Positions 57,862 through 64,000 of a DNA stretch of 64,000 nucleotides are shown piece after piece (the stretch's first letter is position 1; every line of letters begins with the position of its first letter). Origin of the DNA: Halichondria panicea (lineage: Eukaryota > Porifera > Demospongiae > Suberitida > Halichondriidae); contig NC_087386.1 in assembly GCF_963675165.1 (NCBI RefSeq), forward strand, positions 1,166,931 through 1,230,930, read 5' to 3'. Below the pieces are notes generated by a model. That model was given only the letters and a program-made list of their open reading frames with translations, searched no databases and was not told the origin of the DNA. A program made the translations under genes and the position numbers.

Positions 57862-58733
57862 ATTGAAAGAGCTAACAACAGATCATTGATGACTGCTTGT
57901 TTGATCTAGGTAGATCTAGATCAGATTGGCAGGCTGAGATGATAAATGGATTCTTCCTGCAGACTTTCGATTGCACAATAGAACAAAAAACACCAGCCCC
58001 TCCCCCAAAATGCGGAAAGGATATAGCTCCTAAGTGGTTCTTGAAATTTGCCTCAGATGAAAGTGAGTTCAGAATTAGTTTGTAAATCAATGCATGTAAT
58101 TATGTGCTTGCATTAAGTAAATTTTTGATGAGCACAATTAAGGTACCTCTGACAAGCTTTCCCCACTCTCAGTGACCTTTTAATAACAACGATTTCTTAG
58201 CCTCAGGCTTGTTCTTCAGCTGCAGGTGAGTCTTGCCCAGTATAGTAGCAGCCAGCTCTGAAGGCAACCCTTCTGTTCATCACTCCCGCAGCCTCAAAAT
58301 GAGTCCATGCGATTGCCTACATCAAATCTCATTTGTAATATATATAGCCAGGAGCAAATGAGGAGCATAAAGTAGCGCTATTTCCACCTGTGCATGTAGT
58401 TTTACTAAGTGACCCCTTTATGTTTTGAGTCTTACTCATTATACTATCGTGGAATCAATAACGTTCACTATAATTATACTCTATATAGCCGCTTGTTTGT
58501 AATCTAATCTTCATTGAATAGTATAGGTTAGCAGTATATATGGCACAATGTAACAACTGGGATATATATTATATTGCATTGGAATGCGTGAAGTTATAAT
58601 TATGCCAAGTATTGAACATTTAAGAAAGGAAAAGTCACACTAATGATAACAGCTATATATATACAAAAATAATTTTTTATGTTGCAATAAAACATGCAAC
58701 TGAGCAAATATATACTAATAAAACAAACAAGAG
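57862..58733. other. Duplicated upstream region between 2A copy B and tail gene 3
   Basis: Aligns in segments with 45562-46670 but lacks the 46243-46442 foldback element. No gene recognised. Confidence 0.5.
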
Positions 58734-61048
58734 TTAATTGTTATTGCGTTCCTCCACTGTCACCTGCAGAGAGGCTAGGTCTGCTATGAGCGCTGCCAAT
58801 GTAGCTCCTACGACAATGTTCCCGCCATCCTCTGCAATTCGAATGAGTTTCTTTGCTTTCTCAATGTCTTCTTCTGAGCCAGTTATCGTACAGTCTCGAG
58901 TTTGGGATCCAAATAAAGAAAATGACTCCAGTCCTGTAGGTCCATCTTTGATATCAATGTTGGTACCAGAGAGGCTCCTGATTGCATTGATAGTTTGACC
59001 TTTGGTTCCTATGATTAGACCAACTTTGTTATTTGGAATTTGAATTGTTTCGGCCTTGGCAGTACGCTGGTACACTTGCTTCTTGAGTCGGTCCAGAATC
59101 ATCTGTAGTGCTCTTTTCCTGTTCTCTTCACTGCCACGAATCACTCCTCTCTTGACACCACTCAATCCACCATAGTCTCTCTCCATCTTAATTATGGTGT
59201 TTGTTTCCCTTTCGACAGCTTGAATGTTTCTTCCTTCTCGTCCGATAATGATGCCAGTGTGATCAGTGGGGACAGTGAACACTAGCACTCGTTCTTCACC
59301 CTCAGAGAGGTTCGTCTCGAGATCACTAGATACTACAAGGGAATATAAATATAATTATGCAGGGAACAAAATGTTAGCAAACCATTTGGAGATATGTTCA
59401 GTCCGGCCTGCTTGAGAACTTCTTCAGGCGACCGCCAACCAGCAGCAAAAGGATGGGATAGAAAATCATTCAAAGCACTTTCAGAGGAGGCTGTATTACT
59501 CTGAGGCTCAGGGGTTCCTTGATTGGGAGGAGGGGAATTCGATGATGAACTATCGATGTTATCAAATCGGTTGTCCTTTTTGAGCATTCGAACCGGTAGA
59601 AAGACTCCACGTCCATTGGTACAGTAGAAATATCTCTCACCATCCTTACTCCCATCTCCACCACCAGGTACCTCATCTTCCTGTGTAAAAATACTCAATA
59701 AAGGAATTGGACAAATTTAATTATATATGCGTACCATTTCAATTCCAGCCACAGGTTGCCCTAGTGTCTCAGGAAGTTCCCCAATCCACCTCACCACTCC
59801 GCACCAAGCTGCAGCGTCACGTCTCTCCACCATCACCATATCATCTAGCTCGAACGGACAAACAGACGGTGATCTCCCAGGAATCCTCCGGGGGAGAGTA
59901 GGTGTGGCATTTTCCTGGAGGCTTGCGGGTATCAAACTAGGAGGAGGGGCCTCGGGAAATGAAAGTCTATTCTGTGCACCTCCATTTCCAGATGAGTCGG
60001 AGTTATTTGACAAGTTGGAAGCCAGCTTTTCAAGTCGTTTTCGCCTCACAAACTCTTGATCACTCTCTGGGCTCTGTGTGGGGGTGTCCAGATTGTTTTG
60101 ATGCAAATTTGGTGAGTTCTGTACAGCCAGGGGAGAATGTTGTCCAGTAGTAGTTGTTGAGTCAGGTAAAACATTAGTATCTAGCCTATTAGGAGGGCTG
60201 GTTATAAGTCTGCTGATGCTAGCAGGAGAATTTTGGCCAGTGGTGGTTGTCGAGTCAGGTACGGCATCAGGATCCAGAACAGTTACTAGTTGTGGTGGGG
60301 TAGGAGGGACGTTAGGAAGTGGGTCACCTGTGGACATAAGGGTAAGACTGTCAACACATTAGCCAACCTATAAGGGAGTACATGCATATGCCCCCAGGCT
60401 TGTATTTCTCATGACAGAGACATCACTTAAAAAAGGATTTACCCAAATCAAAGGTACTTTCCACAGGGAGTTTCCCAAGGGAATGTACAGCACACTATAT
60501 TAGGAATATGAATAAAACCCAGGGACTTTCTGTAATTAAAGGGTATTATTTAGGACTTACTTTTTTTAACATCTGTTTTGTCCAGTTTTTTCAGGAGCTC
60601 CTCTAATTCACCGTCGTATAAGGCAGCATAGAGCTTGTCTCGAGTCGCTTCTTGTCCATCTCTTCGCTTCCACTGATAGAAAAACTGATGGATTTGCTCT
60701 TTGAGGTCCCGTTCATTGGAATATTCAATTGCCTGGATGTCGGTTTCCATGAATCCAAGACTTCTAGCCAGGACCATCCAGCCACGTCCAATGTGGTCAG
60801 ATATTTCCCTGATGAGGGAATCCACTGACTCTACAGCTACAGCGTCACCTTCAGCTGCAACGTAGGAATATATTGTGATCGACTAGTAACACTATACATA
60901 CAAGCTAGCTGAGGTACTTGCAAACACGACCTGACTCGGTGGTACGTACGTAAACACACAATGAACCAGACCAGCAGCTATGTATGTATATCACTATGTA
61001 ATGTGTAAAGAACTACTGAAGGACCAGCAGACTGAACTTACTTGCCAT
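58734..61048 (-). CDS. Death domain / CYLD-like CAP-Gly / two-KH protein, copy 3 (intact)
   Basis: Five exons: 61048-61042 (ATG GCA A), 60854-60561, 60327-59735, 59680-59383 and 59332-58734, in phase, 596 aa. The death domain is in exon 2 (SLIREISDHIG through ELEELLKKLD). The exon 2 donor GTAAGT is the best of the three copies and shows that death and CAP-Gly exons are spliced together. The linker has a two-fold repeat around PDSTTTTGQ. The CAP-Gly domain (DDMVMVERRD, GVVRWIGELP, YFYCTNGRGVFLPV) resembles the third CAP-Gly of CYLD. The KH domains have GREG and GTKG loops. Likely cytoplasmic; the CAP-Gly could bind a signalling partner and the KH pair RNA. The start lies 219 bp from the divergent hnRNP H/F start. 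High identity to copies 1 and 2 points to recent duplication or conversion. Confidence 0.85.
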
Positions 61049-61266
61049 GCTTCAACCAATCTCTTCACTTTGTACTTCAAGACTTTCTTATCCCCTTGAG
61101 CTCGAGCTGGCCGGCCAGTCCAAGAGATGTGCTCATGTAAGGTAAACACAGGGTAAATGGCATTCACCCTGTATTAATACGCATGAAAATTTGGGGGATT
61201 TCCCTACATTCCACCCACTTTTCGCCATTACGTCAGTGCTAGATCTAGTGACTTAAAACTTTGAAA
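61049..61266. promoter_or_regulatory. Divergent promoter between copy 3 and hnRNP H/F
   Basis: 218 bp between the two start codons. Contains a TTACGTCAG-type site (CRE/ATF-like) near 61223. No TATA box. Confidence 0.5.
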
Positions 61267-64000
61267 ATGGCTGCTGAAAGACCTGCTGGTGGTAGCTTCG
61301 TAGACACACAAGGCTCTCAGGAGGTTAGTGAGTACAATAGGAAGGCTATATAAGGCTTTAGGTATCGAACAAAAAGCCTAAATCTTTCTACACATAAGAT
61401 TTTTTGCGTTCACACTCTACACCATGTACCAGTACACATCATGTCATGAATAATATCATGAATATACATTGTTTAAAGCTGTACACACTACACATACACA
61501 CCACCCATTTTCCTCAGGGCGGTGATGACTTGGTGGTTCGGTTGCGAGGGCTCCCCTACTCGGCTACACGTCTTGACATCAAGGAACTCTTGAAAGACTG
61601 CAATATAGTCAACGGCGAAAAAGGAGTCACTTTTACATTCCTCGAAGACGGTCGACCTTCGGGCGAAGCTTTTGTGGACCTTGGTAGCGAAGACGACGTT
61701 GCTAAGGCCTTGGAGCATAACAACGAACATATGGGGAGACGGTATGTGGAGATATTCCGGGCGTCTCGGGGTGAAAAGGAGTGGGACCTTAGGGTGTCGT
61801 GTGAGAGTAAGGAGGGCCCTGGGGGGAGCCGGGATGGTGGTGGTGGTGGGGAGAATGTGGTCAGGCTACGGGGGTTACCATTCGGGGCATCAGACGATCA
61901 AGTTCACGACTTTTTCTCAGGTTTGCGTTGAGACTAGAGACTATTTCTTTCTTTCTTTCTTTGTGTGGGTATAATTATATACCTAGTGTGCCACACGGCA
62001 GAGCATTATGTGTACATGTGTTTATAAGTATTATTAGCAGGCTTGTTGTACAGGTACAGTACTTGTATTGTACGTAGCATTTTTAGTACGAAATTTTACA
62101 CATTTAGCACTTGCAAACATTTATGTCGCTATATATACTGTATGCTAGAGTGAGGTCTTTTATTAGCTAAGTATGAACTGTAAGTACCGTGTATGCTTTA
62201 CTCATCTGACCACATTTGCTGTTCCGTGGTTGTGCAGGTCTCTCTATTATGCCCGGTGGTATTGTGATCCAGAGAGACGAGGACGGTAAAGAGAGTGGCA
62301 TTGGGTTCGTGGAGTTCACCAACAAGGACCAGGCAGAGAGAGCTCTGGAGAGGGACAGGAAGAGCATGGGACACAGGTGGGAGGGATACGGTGTATGGGG
62401 TTACATGAGTAATAGATCAGCATTATGTGTTTTTTCATTTGCACATAATAATAATTATAGTTGTTCTGATGCGCCTTATAGATACTGTCATACAGTATTC
62501 GGGCGCCGGTTGGATATAATTCTGTCACACGTAGTACCATAAGTATAGATTCATAATTATGTTTTAAGTCTTACGAACTTTAGTGTTGCCTTAAATAGGG
62601 TAAATATGGTAAAATGTGTGCATGCAGGTACATGTATGTAGCTATTTTGAGATTCTCTGTTGACCATTTTCACTGATGTTTGTGTCTCCAGGTACATTGA
62701 GGTATTCCGCAGCACTGCCGCTGAGATCAAGCCCATCAAGTCTAATAGGCCCACCCCCTACGATCGCCCGGGGAGTACTCGACACCATGGCGGCTATGGT
62801 GGGTATGAAGAGTACGGGAGGAGTGAGAGGGGCTTCTCAGGAGGGAGGAGAGGGGGGCGTGGCGGTAGCTGGGGCGGGGGATACAACCGCCACAACCAGT
62901 ATGACAACTATAAGGAAGAGCGTGAGTCTTGGGATACCGTTTGTACTGTACATGTAACTGTTAAAATCTGTATGTGTTTATATTGATAATGCAGACAAGT
63001 TCCTTAGGGTGCGTATTATTATGTTCTTGATGATGCCCCTAGCAGGGCGGGGTGGACTCCCCACCACTGTGTATTTGTCGTTTTAGGTCCCATCTTTATT
63101 GATCTTTCAATAAGTTTCTCCCCTTCGTACAGCATACTATGAGGACTCTGCTGGCTATGGTGGTTACAGTGGTAACAACCAAAGCTCCTTTGACCCTGGC
63201 TACCAACAAGCAGCCCCCTCCAGGGGGGCGGTCTCCTACCCCCCAGTGCGGCCCAGTCACCAACCCCCTCGGCCCAATCAGCAATTCCCCCCCTCTGAGC
63301 CAGGCAGCTTTCTTGTTAGGATGAGAGGTCTACCATACTCTGCTAAAGAGAGCGATATTAATAGGTTCTTTGCACCTCAAGTGCCGGTCAAGATTGACCT
63401 TGAATTGGACGGCTATGATCGACCTTCTGGGGACGGTATGGTCACCTTTGCCACACTACAGGACGCTGAACTTGCCATGGGAAAAAACAAGAACAATATT
63501 GGTACATTGTGTGTGTGTGGGTGGGTGGGGTGATCACATTGAAAGTGTCTATCGTACTATTTTTGAGGAAGCTGGTTGCGTACAACATGATAATCGTAGT
63601 TGTTTTCGTGCAGTGTGTTCAGCTTACCTAATCATAGCTTATTTCTTCCCCCCCTCCCTCTCCCCTGTGCAGGCCACCGCTACATTGAGCTGTTCCCAGT
63701 GTTCAACGGGGAGCCTACTCCTGGCCCTCCCCAGCAACAACAGCGCTGGGGTGACCCGAGATCACAACAGGTTAGGACACTATTAGTATACAATACAGTA
63801 ATACGTAGAATAGTGCTTACTTTAGAAATTTCAATCTTTGTATGTATTAATTGTGATCTTGCCTAATTCTGTAACAGTTTAGCTAGTGCGTCAACTAATA
63901 CTATCCTTGTTCATTGATTGCAGGGGCCTCCCCCTCCTGCTGACACTGGGCCCTCTGGCTACCAGAACCAGTATTACCAACCACCACCACAACAAGCCCA
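61267..64000 (+). CDS. hnRNP H/F-type RNA-binding protein, 3' end beyond window
   Basis: Exons 61267-61323 (MAAERPAGGS start), 61518-61920, 62238-62376, 62692-62921, 63133-63501, 63673-63770 and 63924 onward, all in phase. hnRNP H and F bind G-runs and steer splicing and polyadenylation in the nucleus. Three quasi-RRMs are visible: VRLRGLPYSATRLDIKELL, VRLRGLPFGASDDQVHDFF and VRMRGLPYSAKESDINRFF. Their RNP motifs are followed by RYVEIFRAS, RYIEVFRST and RYIELFPVF, as in hnRNP H. A Gly/Arg/Tyr-rich stretch (SGGRRGGRGG, DNYKEE, SAGYGGYSG) lies between qRRM2 and qRRM3. After qRRM3 comes a Pro/Gln/Tyr-rich tail (QNQYYQPPP), cut by the window edge. Confidence 0.93.

Overview
The window is metazoan nuclear DNA. 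It is AT-rich, with many short GT-AG introns (mostly 45-100 nt), interspersed foldback and terminal-inverted-repeat elements, and (CA)n microsatellites. The gene content is animal: spatacsin, ATE1, a POT transporter, hnRNP H/F, and death-domain/Roco proteins. The compact introns, the kinase-kelch fusion, the expanded death-fold Roco proteins and the mucin-tailed, putatively lipid-anchored secreted proteins suggest a demosponge of the Amphimedon type. That assignment is inference from content, not a database match.

Layout. (1) Positions 33485 down to the left edge form one large minus-strand gene, spatacsin (SPG11). About 36 exons can be placed in three blocks (33485-29456, 20207-16393, 8532-51), and the gene continues past base 1. 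Two large introns hold other genes. The 16393/8532 intron contains a plus-strand POT-family transporter, a minus-strand single-exon ATE1 and a plus-strand kinase-kelch gene. The 29456/20207 intron contains two plus-strand paralogues encoding secreted proteins with a discoidin-like body, a Thr/Ser stalk and a hydrophobic tail, plus many repeats. (2) Positions 33980-61048 form a minus-strand cluster of death-fold genes. The largest model (45561-33980, 15 exons, 2982 codons if joined) reads: N-terminal 2A-like sequence, death domain, second death domain, uncharacterised module, pseudokinase-like region, Roc-COR, degenerate Roc-COR, death domain, CARD-like region, death domain, CYLD-like CAP-Gly, KH, KH. 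A second gene (51910-46672) shares the death/CAP-Gly/KH/KH tail with another front end and has a stop codon in KH1. A third (61048-58734) is the tail alone, an intact 596-aa protein. A second 2A-death gene (57861-56697) is a 222-aa stand-alone version. The segments 44.34-48.9 kb and 56.66-61.0 kb are a duplicated pair. (3) A damaged eIF2-alpha-kinase-like gene (56640-54121), a small unrecognised gene (53828-53245) and a lone longin-type exon lie between them. (4) An hnRNP H/F gene starts at 61267, head to head with the third tail gene, and runs off the right edge.

How they fit. The death-fold cluster looks like an innate-immunity or cell-death signalling family evolving by duplication and domain exchange. 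In picornaviruses 2A causes ribosome skipping, and 2A-like sequences in sea urchin NLR-type proteins act as alternative signal sequences. Here a 2A-like sequence would let one mRNA yield two forms of a death-domain scaffold. The CYLD-like CAP-Gly and KH domains suggest protein-partner and RNA contacts. None of this is proven by sequence alone. Exon joins were checked by hand for frame and splice consensus only.
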